Part shown: one piece after another, positions 47,590-60,204 of the stretch
Numbering within the stretch: position 1 is the stretch's first letter
How the letters are laid out: each line of letters starts with the position of its first letter
NCBI GenBank assembly: GCA_016785225.1
Contig: JAFBJZ010000880.1
Location: 558,001-622,000, forward strand
Source: Psettodes erumei
Taxonomy: Eukaryota; Chordata; Actinopteri; Pleuronectiformes; Psettodidae
Direction: 5' to 3'
DNA: 64,000 nt
Program-made: the position numbers and the translations under genes
Notes under the pieces: generated by a model
The model's input: only the letters and a program-made list of their open reading frames with translations
The model's database searches: none
Told to the model about the DNA's origin: nothing

Positions 47590-50490
47590 GAATATCCCAG
47601 AGGAAGCGCCTCGGCACGAAGCACAGCCGGTCACGCATGCTTTTATTTTGAAGGCTGAAACCGGACCGGTAGTCCGGCGTCTTGCTCAGGTGAACGTCTC
47701 GAACCTTTCCCAATTTCTTTTCCTGCTGGGTGGAAGTTTCTGCTCCAGCACCTGTCGTCCTTCAGCTTCAAGTAAAAGCTAACTTCATGCGCTTGACGAA
47801 AAAGATGAAGCCACGTCGGCGTGTTTACAACACACCATCCCTAAAGTTGAGGAACTCGTGTGTGTCGAGTTTGATGCTAACAGGGGGCTAGCTGCTGTGC
47901 TCTGGAAGACGAGGTCCATGCTAACATCGCCGAAGGTGAATATTTCTCCATTATCAGGGTAGAGACACGATGGAATGCCCTTCACTGGACTTGTCCAACC
48001 AGCTCACGATAGCGGCTAACTCGTTTTTGTCTTTCTACTAAACGCCTAAACGTTAACCACTCTCCAGATCCGAATAACAGAAGCTAACTCGCACTGTCGT
48101 GGACGTGGAGCTTCGTCTAGGCTTCCTTGCTTAACAGTAAATGTTCTTTTGTTCTTTTGTTTGCAGGCATGAGGACGGAGTCACGTTGTTTCAGGAGACA
48201 GGAAAAGTTGAGACAAGTTTGGGAAGCGACAACTACTGTCTAACTGACCGTTTGGACTGGTTAAGTTAGCTGGCCGGTGCTAACTCGCTTTTTGGCCACA
48301 TCTCGAAGTATTGTTGAGTTGGCAAGATAAGGCAATGTCGTCAGCTTCAGACGCCGCCACGTTGAACTGTAGACGAGATGTAGACGAGAAGTTTGACTTC
48401 TTCACGCTGTAATGTCGTCAAGGGTATTGTGGGTAATGTAAGGGGGCTCACCCCTTCTTTCTGCTGAACTGATCAAACACACCCACAGGTGTGTCTGTAG
48501 AGTAAGGACGACATCTTGCCCTGGCCCGCGTCCCCGCGAACGAGTATTACAGCTTGTCAACCCGCGCTGGCAGTTCATGCATCTTTCCCCCGCGCGCTCG
48601 CTGAACTTTCACACAACTCCAACACGCTCCGTGGAGACGATGACGGCCGCGGTAGGCAGAGCGCTGGGGTGGCTGCGCTCATGGGGCAGAAGTGCCGCGT
48701 CAGAGAATACCTCTGCGGCCGAGGGCCAGAAGTGTGGCCCCGGCGGCCGGAGTCCCAGGGGGTGGACCTCTTGGGTGTGGGGAGGGTGGAGACGTCAGAG
48801 TGACCAAAGTAGTCCAGCAGAGGAGTTCTGGGAGGCGCAGGAGAAGCTTCAGCCCATGGAAATCGAAGACGTCTGCGCAGGCAAGCAGGAGGACGTGGTC
48901 GTTTCCAGGTGGTGGAATAAATATCTCCCTACTTCTTACCTTCCGTGGCCAAGAAAAGCAGAGCCATGCAGATTGAAACAAGGGAATCCCGACGGTCAGA
49001 GAGGGGGTGCGTGGGACCATGACGTTGATGGGGACTTCTCTGAGTACAGAACACCTCCTCCATCTCCGACGCCCCCGTCCTCTCAGCTGATGTCTCCTTT
49101 TCGACTCTTTGCACACAGCTGGAAGGCAGAAATCCTGCCGGAGCACTACGAGATCTGCTTTAACTTCCTCCGCCACTTGTTCGACCTTTTCGTCGTCGGC
49201 TTCCTGTGGACCGTGTCCCCTCCCACCAAGCTGATCCTGGAGCTGTTGGGGGTCCAGGGAGCGCTGAGGCTGTGGTTCCATGGCATGGCCATGTTTTTTG
49301 TGTCCACGGTCGGAATGGCAGGGTTACTCTGGCTGATCCAGGAGTATCTCCCCCAGTTCGCTCTGATCTATGGCATCGTGCAGGCGTTGGTGATCTCTGT
49401 CAGCGTTCGACAGAGTGTGATAATGGGCATGGAGGAAGAGAAAGAAGAGAAGGATGAGGAAGGAAAGGAGACCGGTGACATGACGGACAGCAGGGAACAC
49501 AAAGACCAGGTGAAGAAGACATGTTGAACTGACGGTAAGCCCTTTCCTTCCTCTTTTTTAATCAATAGGTTACATTTTACCACATTTTTGCTCTCAGAGG
49601 TTGGATTTAGTGCCTTGTTTCTGCTGAAATCAAATCACAAGATCTCCCAAACCAAAAGTTAATAGCATAATGAAGCTGGTTGAGCTCCACTAACATGGAC
49701 AGTAAGTTCTAGTGTGTAATACATGAGACGTGGCCTGATATTTGAGCTCTTCAAAGTTCAGCTTTATGTGATGTGTGAGGGATTTAATGAAAATGCGTAT
49801 GAACTTTAATTCATGTCAGCTCTTGATTATCTCATCTGCTGGCTTTTATATGTCTCTGTGGACTATTAGACATCAGTAGAACGTCACTAAATATATTTAA
49901 TTACTTCAAGTGCAGTTTGAGGCACTTGTACTTCAAGTGTTTCCATTTTGTGCTACTTTATACCGCTACTTCACTGAATGGCAAATGTCATGTGTTTTTA
50001 TCACTCCACTACCTTTATCTCACATCAGCCATCAAGGTTGTTCAAATAAATAAGACTACAGTAATATACACTGTACACGTTGATGGGTTTGTGTGGAGAT
50101 GGGCAGCTGTAAAATTTCTTTTCCACTTGGTATCTCGTGTGAGCGAACTCTGTCAGTTCAGGTATTTGAAGCATAATTGAGGGTTGTAATTCTTTCGGGT
50201 CTTAATTTTGGGGCCGTGTGCATCATTTCTGTTGGTGAGGACAAATGGCGGCACAGTGAGCGCCAGTTTATCCAGACTGTCTGAGCGAGTGCACCCGAAG
50301 TGCTGCTAATAATCCATCATCTCACCCGCTGTCCCACTTGTTCATTAAGTGAGCTGTGTCTTCCACAGATGCCGAGGAGTCGCCGTCTGTTCGGCCGCGG
50401 CGGACCCGGGCCAAGGGTTCGACATCACGGCGGCGGCGGGACTGAGTTCACTTCACCACCGCAGCCGCTGTTCTGCAGCGCGTGACCTGA
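47590..50490 (+). other. C6orf47-like transcription unit with 5' and 3' untranslated exons
   Basis: A likely 5' exon ends at CTCAG|GTGAAC (47689/47690). A strong acceptor TTTTGTTTGCAG ends at 48166, so the coding exon would begin at 48167. Just after the stop codon a donor G|GTAAGC occurs at about 49535, and a good acceptor TTCCACAG occurs at 50368. This implies an intron in the 3'UTR and a last exon from 50369. A second acceptor-like CCCACAG near 48489 leaves the 5' structure open. No clear polyadenylation signal was found after 50490. Confidence 0.5.
48640..49527 (+). CDS. C6orf47: C6orf47 (G4) homologue, membrane protein of unknown function
   Basis: A single-exon frame of 295 aa when started at the ATG at 48640 (A at -3); human C6orf47 is 294 aa. 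An in-frame ATG 21 codons upstream adds residues with no family match. The N-terminus MTAAVGRALGWLRSWGRS resembles the human start (LGGWLPRPWGR). The middle is Pro/Ser-rich and variable. The C-terminal third is conserved: hydrophobic segments at about 176-192, 211-234 (GALRLWFHGMAMFFVS) and 238-256 (PQFALIYGIVQALVISVSVR). They align with human GPLGLWLHG and CLFGLLQALVLAVSLR. An acidic EEEKEEKDEEGKE tail follows. Function is unknown in any species, to my knowledge. The gene follows the snoRNA host in tandem, about 550 bases apart; both belong to the human MHC class III set. Confidence 0.85.
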   Translation: MTAAVGRALGWLRSWGRSAASENTSAAEGQKCGPGGRSPRGWTSWVWGGWRRQSDQSSPAEEFWEAQEKLQPMEIEDVCAGKQEDVVVSRWWNKYLPTSYLPWPRKAEPCRLKQGNPDGQRGGAWDHDVDGDFSEYRTPPPSPTPPSSQLMSPFRLFAHSWKAEILPEHYEICFNFLRHLFDLFVVGFLWTVSPPTKLILELLGVQGALRLWFHGMAMFFVSTVGMAGLLWLIQEYLPQFALIYGIVQALVISVSVRQSVIMGMEEEKEEKDEEGKETGDMTDSREHKDQVKKTC

Positions 50491-50519
50491 TAATTGTATT
50501 GCACATTCACGACTAACTC

Positions 50520-53490
50520 ACAAAAGCCGTATTTACGTCACTTTATGTTCAACACTATCGATCTGCATCTTATAGACGTCATCTGATATTGTTATGACCA
50601 GAATGTCGACATTGTTAGCTTTAGATTAATATCAAAAACTATATTACTACTACTATGATGGCGGTCACAAATAAGAGGATCAATGGATGTTCCAGAAAGT
50701 CCTGGTAAATCAGAAAAGAGTGTTTGGGGAACGCTATGTTCGATGCAGTGTGCATGTCATGCTCTGGGGTTGTGTTTCTCATGATTCAGCTCAAGACGCT
50801 CTCATTTCTTTAGTTAAAAGAAAGACTCCAATTTAAACCCCAAAACGACCAGCCTGAATTAGTTTGTTTTTTTGTCCAGCATCACCAGCAGGAGGGGTGA
50901 CATGCAAGCCTCCATAAACCACTTTATTAATAACAGCTCAAACAAAAAAAAGTTACAGTAAAAACAAAACGTGAAGTCTTCAGGCCTGTTGTGACTGAGA
51001 GCAACAGACCTGGTTAGGAAATGTTCTTACGTTCACTGTTAAACCAGGGCGCTCCCACACGGCCTGAGGCAGCACCTCACGTGTTCACTTCCTGTGGAGG
51101 AAACTTTTAGTCCGCTTCAGCGAATGTGGACTCCCGGCGTTCTACGCGCTCGTTATCTGCTCTGAAGCTCGTACGACCGAGACGTAGACCCGCTGGAGTC
51201 GGTCCACGGACGCGCTGTCGGATAGCGGCCGGGTTCGGGTTCGCGGAGCGGGAGGCTGATGTGAATGTGCTTACGCAGCAGCGGCGCTCTGACCCCGAAC
51301 AAGCAGCAACCACCGCCGCTGACCTGCACGCACGTACAGTTTCTCCATACTGCAGTAAAGCCGTAAGAAGACATTAACTCGCTGACCTCCAGGTTTGCGG
51401 CTTCAGCACTCAGCTGCGATGGTTGCTCTTTGTTCTCAGCAGCGAAGGTTGATGTCCGTCCTCGCTGGTGAAACTGTTTTCTACTATATATATTTTCACA
51501 CACTGAAGTGAGAAAGAGTAAAAGGACGGGCCCGTCTGACCGCGTACGGCGCACGGATCACTGTTACATGGAGGTTCCTCCGCTCTCATCCCTGCTCCAC
51601 CCAGACGCTAACACCACCTGCACATTATATCCGTAAACCCTTGTTTTTTTTTTGCATATGTTATTTTGTGTGCCACTTTTTTTCGAAGCTTTACTGGGAA
51701 CGTGTCTTTAACCTTCCCCGTCAGGCACGTGAACAGCGGTATGTTTTGCACCCAGCACTCATGTTGTGTGTAACATTGTTTGACTTGCATCGCACATTTT
51801 TTTTCCTATAGAATGTGCCACTCATGCATTTTTTTAAAAAAATTACTTGTAGGATGGGGAGGACTGCGGCTGACAATGTAGAAATGAAATCGTTGGAATG
51901 ACGTGACAAGTCATTTTCAAATCGGCTGATAACGTGACGGCCACACACTTCCTGGTCCTGCTTTTTGGTTTTGACCTTTCTGTGCCTGTATCTCCTGTGT
52001 AAGAAAAATTGAATACCTTTTTGGTTTTTTATTGTTTCCGTGACAAAACAAGCAATATGAAGATGGCACCTTGGCTTTCAGAAACTTGTGATGGGCATTT
52101 TCTGTGTTTTTTTTTTTTTTTACATATACAACAGATTTCATCAACAGGTCAGTTAATGGAGAAAATAACTGGAATTAAAATCCTCATTATTTGCAGCTGT
52201 ACATGTAATTGAATCAGTATCTTTACCAAAGAAAATGTAAGTGGATATACTGCCAATCTGGTAGTTTTGATTTCATTAGTAACAAGTTCAAATTGGATCA
52301 TAAAAATGACTGCACCTCATCTTTATCCTTATTATGGTGGTGTTATGATATAGGGAGTATCTTCAAAACGATTTCTCTGTGGTTTTCAATTCAAATTCGT
52401 CGGTACTGAAGCAAACTCTGAAATTGGATTTTGAAGTTGCACCTCTATTGATTTGATACCTGCAGGCAAATGAAAACTGAATTTGGACATTAGCAGCTCC
52501 AGGCTTCCGTAGGAAGAAAGTCTTAATTATCTTGGGCTCTATTTTCCACCACATTTCTCCGACCAGACTGAGCCCCACAGAGGTGACCCCGTGTCTACTG
52601 ATGTGCGTCGCCTTTTTATTCATCATTTGCCCACACTGAGCTTTTAGTGCAGTGACATTAATGCTGAGCATCCCTTGGAAGGAAAGCTATTTTTCTATGA
52701 GCAGGATCGCTGCTGCTAAAGAAACTCAGGCAGCGCCTCACCAACACCCCTGCTGTCGTTTTAACTTGCAGGAAGTGCACGAAGGATGTATTACTGTAAT
52801 ATGAATTTATGTCCACTTGTGACCCATCACTACACGGAGGTTGAACACTCCCACCGGCTAAATAAAACTGATGTGCTTTTAACAGATGCTCCGCTCCTCT
52901 TGGTTTTGATTTCTGAATTTCTGTGTGAAATGAAACAAATGCAGCCACAGTGCCCCGATCGCGCTGGGACGACGTTTTCAGCAGAGCAAAAATAGAGAGC
53001 ACAGAGACGGAGCAGCAATGTTACGAGCCAAAAGATTGCATCCCCAATTTTGTTAAACAAGTTACAGTGGCACAAACATAGTGTGCAGCCATTGAATCAG
53101 ACGCAAGTTAATACAGGATTGTATTCTGTATATCATGTAAACAGGATCTGACCTCAACCTTTGACCTGCTCCACAAAAGAGCCTTGAGGTTATGGACACG
53201 CATGACAACACTGATGAGGGACGTGAAGATTTTGTTAGCAGACACTTTGTCTCTTTACACATTCTGCTGATTTAGACCAACAGTTGAGTTCACTTAGACC
53301 CATGTTACATCACATATTTTGTTGTAGCCCTAGTTTTGTCTCCAGTATTAATGCTACACTGCAGACATGATACAGATTCATCTGGTTAGGCTGTCCTCTT
53401 CTATTAACTATATAATTCTATATCCTTAAGCTCATAGGAGCTCCACAGATCATGTTATATACAGTACAACACAGATTTGTGTTTAATCAC
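50520..53490. other. Unassigned region with a CpG-rich patch
   Basis: No exon chain recognised. 51100-51560 is rich in CpG and open on both strands but matches no protein I know. A minus-strand AATAAA (TTTATT at 50923-50928) could end a transcript that starts in this patch. 50983-51013 forms an imperfect hairpin. 51600-53490 is AT-rich with no signature. Confidence 0.4.
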
Positions 53491-56400
53491 AGTTCAAAAC
53501 TTTAATTCACATTAAATCTGCTCTGGTTCCGCGCAGCAGTATATACAGATCGGTGCATTACCAGTACAATGTACATATGCAACAGTGTCTGCGTTTACAG
53601 AAGGTTGGTGGCATAAATGAACGAAACAGTTGTGATCCACAGTACTGTCACACGGAGGAGGATGATGAGGGTGATGAACGTGCAGCGGCTGAGTGCTGGT
53701 CACAGCTGAGACGTGAATGGAAAGCCTGGGCCCAGCAGCCACGCACCTCTCACCAGCTGGGATCCAGTGACACGCACCCCACGGGTCAGACTGTGGACTT
53801 CCCACTGACACGCATCTCAATTCATTGGGAATCTACGGGCGCTTCCGCCGACGACTCGAGTGAATGAACCAATCAGTTGCTCTGCTGCTGACAACTCAAC
53901 CGTCCTAATCCCCCTCATGGGATTGTGAATACCAGGGATTCCTCTAAAAACCAGCAGAGGAGTTTAGAGGTTCAAAACACTCATAGAATGAAGTTTCATC
54001 AACTCGAACGCTGTCGGAGAATTAAATAATCAGTCATCACAACAAGGCTTCAGGTGGGGGAGGGGCAGACCTGGGCTGGGGGGCTTTGGCCTTTGGTACA
54101 ATCACAACTCGAGGTCAAGCTCACTACCTACAACCACATTCTCCATACTGCACAGAGTTCAGCGTAGCTGATTAGCATGTCACGCTAATTCCAGTTCCTC
54201 CAACATACAGCAGGTGGAGGAGAAACTTATTCTGAATTAAATCCAACATGGAGACAGGGATTTTGAGGCTGATGCTCTCATACATATGTAACATTATATA
54301 ATATCATCCAATAATGTGTCTGAGAATGCAGCAAATTGGCTCACATTTCCCAAAATATCAGCCCGGTTGATTAATCGCTCTTGAATCCTGAATGTGAAGT
54401 GAATGAGAAAAACAGTGAACGCAAGGATTTCATCTTGATGTGTTTGGAGTTTGTTTGCTGTGACTCACACATTTGTGATTATTACACCAGCAGATCTTGT
54501 TATTTCAGTTTCCTTGTTAATGTTCTCCTTTATAAACTACAGATGGTTTACTTAACAGACCCATCTTTTCATATCAGTGTCAGAGAAGTTTAGGTAATGT
54601 TGGCGAAAAAAAAAAAAAAATAGTTTTGTCCTTTCAAGAAAAACTCCATGTAAACCCCAGTTGTAAGTATTTATTCATTCTTTTGTTATTAAAAGTGTTT
54701 TTCTTTAAATGTGCTGATTGTAATGCAGGTGTTGTACATTTCTTGCATGTTCGGCTGTCAAAGTCACACAAGCAATTCATTTCAATTAATTAGAAGTGAA
54801 AACTGGCTCTTTTCCCAACAATTACTGTCAAATGATCCTAAGAAGCATTCTGATTCCATTTAACACTCAACACATTTATCCTTCTGAACATTTGGATGAA
54901 AGTTAGCTTGGAAGAACTGAAAAATCCCTTGTCACGTCAATGAACAGCATCAATTATAGTTCCATGTTTAAGAAGAACACGTCCATGTTCCTCAGACATG
55001 GATGAAAACGATGGGAACCAGCTACAATGATTGTGTTTATTCTGGTCTTGCACCTCGGGGTTTGATTTGTGATGTGAAGTGATCTTAGGTCTGTCAGGTA
55101 TCTGGGAAGGACCATAAAAGGTTTTTACGAGGGAACCAGGTGAGTGTGAGAAGGCTGCACTTCTGCGGGTTTGAGGTTGATGTCTTGTGAACATGAACCA
55201 TAATATCAGATCAACTTTAAACAGGTTTGAAGGACTGAAAATCCAGGGTTGTACTAGATCTTCATTAATTAAATCGAATCCATTAAATATGAAGAACAGG
55301 GCCCAGGGCTGAGTGCTCTCAGGTCTAATCGATTATACTAATGAAATGGAATTAAGTCTTGACTCATAGCTTATGTTCTGTCAGCAATTGTCACAAAAGT
55401 TGGAATAAACTGTTAAACTGGTCTATAAATCAGAAATACGACACACTTCCTCACCTCAAGGTGTTGGTGTCCAGTCTATTCTAATCTTCACACACTGATT
55501 TGTAATAGTATGTTACAACATGGTACACCTGTTGCTGAACACACGTCAAATTTTAAGCAAATTTCGAATTAAGACCAGCAAATAAATATAAATTAAAAAT
55601 AAAAAGCAATGTGCTGCATTATGTACATCCGTTAACTCTGCCTCTTTGTTGAAAGGAAAAACACACAGCCCCCCTTCCGGCACCACTTACAAACTCCCAA
55701 CACACCGTGTGCTGCGTTCCAGAGACCAAGTCCGTCATGCTGCTGGGGAAAGTGCAAACGTTTCCAGCTCCAATTACAAGCACGGAGCAGGAGGAGAGGT
55801 TTCTCCGCTCTGCAATGACCCCATCACACATTAAGGTTTGTTTTAGCCGTTTCCTGACAAATCCCCACACTGCACACGATCCATTAAAGATCGTTGAGGC
55901 CATTGGGTTCCATTCATGTTACTGCAGCATGAAAATCATACTCAGCAGCTACACAGTAATGTGCAAAAATGTGATTTGCAGTAGAAGGGTGAGCATACTG
56001 TCCTCTGTTAAAGAATTAAACACTTACTGTAATTATTTGGCACAACATTAAACATCTAATTCAATTTGTGTTTTAGCTGATTCATGACAGGTGTGAGTTC
56101 AGGCTCCTGACACGTTTCTCTGAGGAAAAAATCAACAGCAGATATGATCCGTGCCGTGATGGATTTAAAACCTTGCAGTTTATTTTCAAAGAACTGTGAA
56201 TGAATGGAAACCAACGGCTGCCAGGAAATCATTTCAAACTCTCCAACCCTATGTCACACTTTGGAAAAAATGCTCAGCTGTAATGTGTAGTGTGAGTGAT
56301 TTGCAGAAAGAGGGCTAAAACATGCAAAAAAACCCCAGAATGGCCCTTTAAATACTATTCTCATTACGGCACGTGTCCTAAATGAATTTCAAACGTTGCG

Positions 56401-56688
56401 TATGTCAGTTGGCACAATACTGAGCATGCTTTTAGCTGTTGAAAGAAGAGCAGACTTTTCAATTAAACATCTCAAGTCTCCACAGGTTGATCACCTCCAG
56501 ATCTGCAGCACAGATGCTGCGATGCTGCTCCAGCAGCTGGAGTTTCTGACTCAGGACTGGAACGCAGCACCAGGCCTGCCTGCCTGCACCTCAGTGATGG
56601 GACTAAACTAAAACAGAGAGGGACGTGTCGTAATGTGTCATTGCTGAGGTGAGAAACCAATCAGAGCCCGCGATCAGCCCAGCCGCGC
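53491..56688 (-). other. Possible long ppp1r11 3'UTR or separate minus-strand transcript
   Basis: Downstream of the ppp1r11 stop there is no coding exon that I can support. A minus-strand ATTAAA (TTTAAT at 53501-53506) is preceded in transcript sense by UTR-like text (TGTACATTGTACTGG, TGTATATACTGC). If used by ppp1r11 the 3'UTR would be about 3.2 kb. Intervening AT-rich sequence, including an A run at 54607-54620, has no gene signature. Confidence 0.35.
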
Positions 56689-58757
56689 TCATTGGTGGGC
56701 GTGTGGCCCTGCAGAGTTCGGGGGCACTGTGGTCCCCCCGGCCCCCCTCTGTCCGTGGCCTCTCCTGCCGTGGCCCAGGATACAGTGAGCGCTGCCGCAC
56801 CCTTCTTCGTCGTCCTCTCCCTCACTTTCGGAGGACGACTCTCCGAACTGTCGGGGCTTCTCATAAATACAGCAGCCTGGAACACAACGTACACGATTAG
56901 GGCTGATCTGCATCTCCAGCTGATGCCTTCACTGACTTCACTGTAAGCTTATCGCTCTCAGTTTGAGATGTAAGACGCAGCAGGAGACCTCTTCCAAAGA
57001 TGTCAGATCAGAAATAGTAACCACGGGGCGTATGTAGTAAAAATAGCTTTTCGGTCGCTGTTAGTGTTGAGTAGTGCAGCAGGAGGAGGAAGAGGCATAA
57101 TGAATTATTACCAGCCACGACAGACACACACACACACACACACACACACTCACTCAGTTTTTTTCACTGCCACAGCACTGTTAGATGTAATCACTCAACT
57201 TTAGAGGTGTGTAAATGAGATCAAAATGAAGGCTGAGTTCAAAAACAGGCGAGGTCTGACGGATGAGTAAATACTCATTCACATAATACATAGAGACCAT
57301 TAGCACTGTAAATAAAAATGTGTGGCAGCTTATAGAATGACACCAGCATTTCTAAGCACGTCTAACTAATGAATTCATTCATCTGAGCTCTGCTGAGAGA
57401 AAAGCATCCTCTGCATTGATCACGTTTCAGTGTGTGCTGAGCGGGGAGACAAACTCACACTTTGAAGACCTCCTTCCCAGGTGCTCATTGTCAACAGTGT
57501 CGCTGGACCACTCCACCTTCTTCTCAGTCTTCCTCTTCCTCAGCTTGATTGTCAGGCTCCTTCCCTCCTGTAATAAGTGAAAGGTGTGGCGGTGGGATGC
57601 TGGGCATGAGATGTGAACTAACTGTGATAACGCAGCAGGCAAAGGCCCAAGTCCAAAGGTCCAAGTCCAAAGGCAACCGGAGCCACCTCTGAAGCACCAC
57701 TACACCTGGGTGTGCGAGTGCTTCCATGACCCACGCTCCCTACAACAAGTTCCCTTGTACCCACAAACATGGGTCCGGAACAAAAGCAAAAAGCGTGATT
57801 CGAAGATATGACTTAGATCATGAATGTGGAATTAGGGTTGTAAATACTGTGGTTGAGTTCATTGGCTTGTCCAGGCCAATCAAGGCCAACCTGGAGGAAC
57901 CATTTCCTTTGGACCTGGGATTTTTTTTTTAACATTATATTTAATATTTTAATATTTTTATTTGCAATGCAAATGCAATTTTGTGCTGTATGTTGTATGT
58001 CCAGTATGTGTAGCATAATTGACATTAAACTGACTTTGACTTTGTGCACAGGAGGGGTACGATGATGAAATAGTAAAGTGTCAAAGGCAGCAGTTGGCAC
58101 ACAGCTGGAAACATGACATACTTTTTGACTACATACAGTAATATAGTGTATCACATGCATTATCGTATGTACTGTAATGATTGCCTCTTTCAGTGTCCAA
58201 CAGACTCACTTACGTACACTGATTGGTCTCAATCTCTCTGCATCATCTTGCTCACTTATGTGATAGGACACTCTGTTCTACATAAACAGCACCACCAGGA
58301 AGACCTGGATTTAACGCTCACTGTGTCTGGGTCCAGAACCACAGCTGGACCCGTTCAGGAACCTGCTCCAGTGAACCGCAACGTGGAGTCGTCTATTGAT
58401 GCATCGTGTTGCATGGGAGCGTGTAGCACATGCTCAGATATGCGGTGCTTTTGATGACAGAACTTAGCAAACATGCTAACGAGCACTGTCATCTTAACAG
58501 CCCGTAACGCAACTAACACACATTAGGCCTTCTCAAGCTCCATACGGCCGTGTTATTATATTTTCGTGAACGCTGTCTACGAGCAGCGCGACCTCGTTCG
58601 TGCTGGACTCGGTTTGGTGCCGTACAGTGCAGATAGTGAGCCAAACATCTAACACGTCTTCTACCTCGTCGGTATTTACCTGTTGGGGCGGCGGCGGCGT
58701 GCTGGTCTGAACAGTCTCCGTTATCGTCTCACTTGATGTCCCGGGAACCTCCGCCAT
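56689..58757 (-). CDS. ppp1r11: Protein phosphatase 1 regulatory inhibitor subunit 11 (inhibitor-3), 3 exons
   Basis: Coding exons 58757-58680, 57567-57459 and 56876-56689 join in frame to 375 nt, 124 aa (human 126). All introns have GT-AG ends. The N-terminus MAEVPGTSSETITETVQT matches the family start. Exon 2 holds the conserved SLTIKLRKRK, the PP1-docking KVEW (43-46, RVxF-type) and SSDTVDNEHLGRRSSK. Exon 3 begins in the CCC triplet (63-65) and continues IYEKPRQFGESSSES, then an acidic stretch and EEGCG, and ends in a Gly/Pro/His-rich tail. Inhibitor-3 is a heat-stable inhibitor of PP1 catalytic subunits; a ubiquitin-ligase role has also been reported (literature, not visible here). It is head to head with vars2, about 1.45 kb apart. 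Confidence 0.97.
57123..57149. repeat. Short (CA)n microsatellite in ppp1r11 intron 2
   Basis: About 13 CA units, pure. Seen directly. Confidence 0.9.
57930..58045 (+). repeat. Possible LINE 3' tail remnant
   Basis: AT-rich sequence ends with GACATTAAACTGACTTTGACTTTG. It resembles the end of fish LINE 3'UTRs, which finish in GACAATAAA plus a short tandem of GACTTT-type units. Located in ppp1r11 intron 1. No coding part is present. Confidence 0.35.
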
Positions 58758-59640
58758 CCCTGAAGCTTCTTTGCTAACGCTACCGTTAGCTAGCTTAAAG
58801 GTGTAAAGAAGAATCGGGGTGTCGTCGGTATGACAGTGTTACGCTAGCGCTGTTGCTCACCTCGGTTCTTTATTTCACAACCTGTATTAAAACTGAAGGC
58901 TGTTAGCCAGAAATATTGCGGTGTTGAACACCGTAATGGGATGTGGCCAACACGAAGTCAAGCTGTAAAAAATATTCACTTACTTGCTAGACACAAACCG
59001 GAAGTTAAGATTTTCCGCGACAAAACGATTGTTTCGGCTATGACAATCGCAGTGTCAAACAAACAAAACATTACGTCAAAACACTGTGGGATATCATACT
59101 ATTATGTATGTAAGGAAACTACATTACCGCATCGTATTTGTACCGTGGCCAAGATTGTTATCTTATTATTAATATTAGCTTAAGTTATTTTATTTTTAAA
59201 ATCTGTGCAGGTTTCTTTTCCCGTTTAGCTTGACAGCAGAAACGTTGAGGGGAAGATATTTCCAGGCGGACCGCGATTATTTCCTGTTGTCCGCAAGCTA
59301 TAAGAGTCCGCCAAAAACAGCACGCTCATGCATAGACTAGAAGAACAAAATATATCTATACTGTAGCAGAGAAAGGCGAATTGGCGCAATTATTGTATGA
59401 GGTTGTACAGCAACGTAATGCTTACATATAATTAACAACACTGTAGAAGTAGAGTTCTGTAGGTTTACAATGACGAGGTAGCTGAGTTAAAAGGTCGTGA
59501 CTGACAGCCGGGCACTGACTAATAAAATACAGTAAGTAAACGATTATGAACTGTCACCACATAAAAACTTAGTTGACGTACAGCTAAGATAGCGGGTACT
59601 TTCTGTCAATCAACAGCCAAGTTTTTACATGACAAGTCTG
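58758..59640. promoter_or_regulatory. Shared upstream region of ppp1r11 and vars2
   Basis: Lies between two head-to-head genes. Near ppp1r11 there is a GCTAACG..CGTTAGCTAGC palindromic patch (58773-58793). CCGGAAGT, a consensus ETS site, lies at 58998-59005, and CpGs are frequent to about 59060. Further right the sequence is AT-rich. Promoter use is inferred from position and the ETS motif. Confidence 0.4.
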
Positions 59641-60186
59641 TGCGTTTGTTTCGTCGTATTGTATCGTATCGTATCCCTAATAAACACATCCCACTGACCC
59701 CAACGACCCCCCCCGCGCGCGCACACACACACACACATTGTATATCCTATGTATGTTTGTCTGTATATATTACAATGTATATTTTGCACTATACTAAACC
59801 AATTTGCTCTAGTTGTACATAACCTGCCTCACACTTCACCACTTTTATCTTGTCATAACCACTGCCACATATTGTATTTAAATATGTATATTAAATATAA
59901 TAGTCATATTGTTTTACTGTATTTTAATCCCATTGACCCTGTTACTGCACTTTCACTGCACTGATGTTCATACTGTTCATTTTATATAGTCAACTGCCTG
60001 TAAAATATTGTACATATACTCTTGTTTAAATTCATAAACCTAGTTTTTCCACAGTAATTTAATTCTGTTATTATGTATATCCTATTCTACTCTTTTGCAC
60101 TGCTGGTTAGAACCTAACTGCATTTTGCTGCCATGTACATGTTACATGTGTAGTGACAATAAGGTTGAATCTAATCTAATCTCATC
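59640..60186 (+). mobile_element. LINE 3'UTR and tail ending 19 bases before the vars2 ATG
   Basis: The segment has the AT-rich, TTTTGCACT-containing text typical of fish L2-type LINE 3' ends. It finishes TGTAGTGACAATAAGGTTGAATCTAATCTAATCTCATC. The TGACAATAA-GTTGAATC phrase followed by tandem TAATC units is the characteristic 3' tail. Coding sequence is absent, so the copy is 5'-truncated. A C8(GC)n(AC)n tract lies at 59706-59736. Confidence 0.75.
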
Positions 60187-60204
60187 TATTGTGTGTCATT
60201 GAAG

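Noticed and set aside
48577..48639. Upstream in-frame ATG of the C6orf47 homologue
   Set aside because: The 21 extra residues match nothing in the family. Starting at 48640 gives 295 aa, almost the human length, with a similar N-terminus.
48700..49281. 193-codon minus-strand frame
   Set aside because: Antisense shadow of the C6orf47 coding exon.
53512..53867. Overlapping 102- and 104-codon frames on opposite strands
   Set aside because: Neither shows a domain or splice context. The sequence fits a 3'UTR better.
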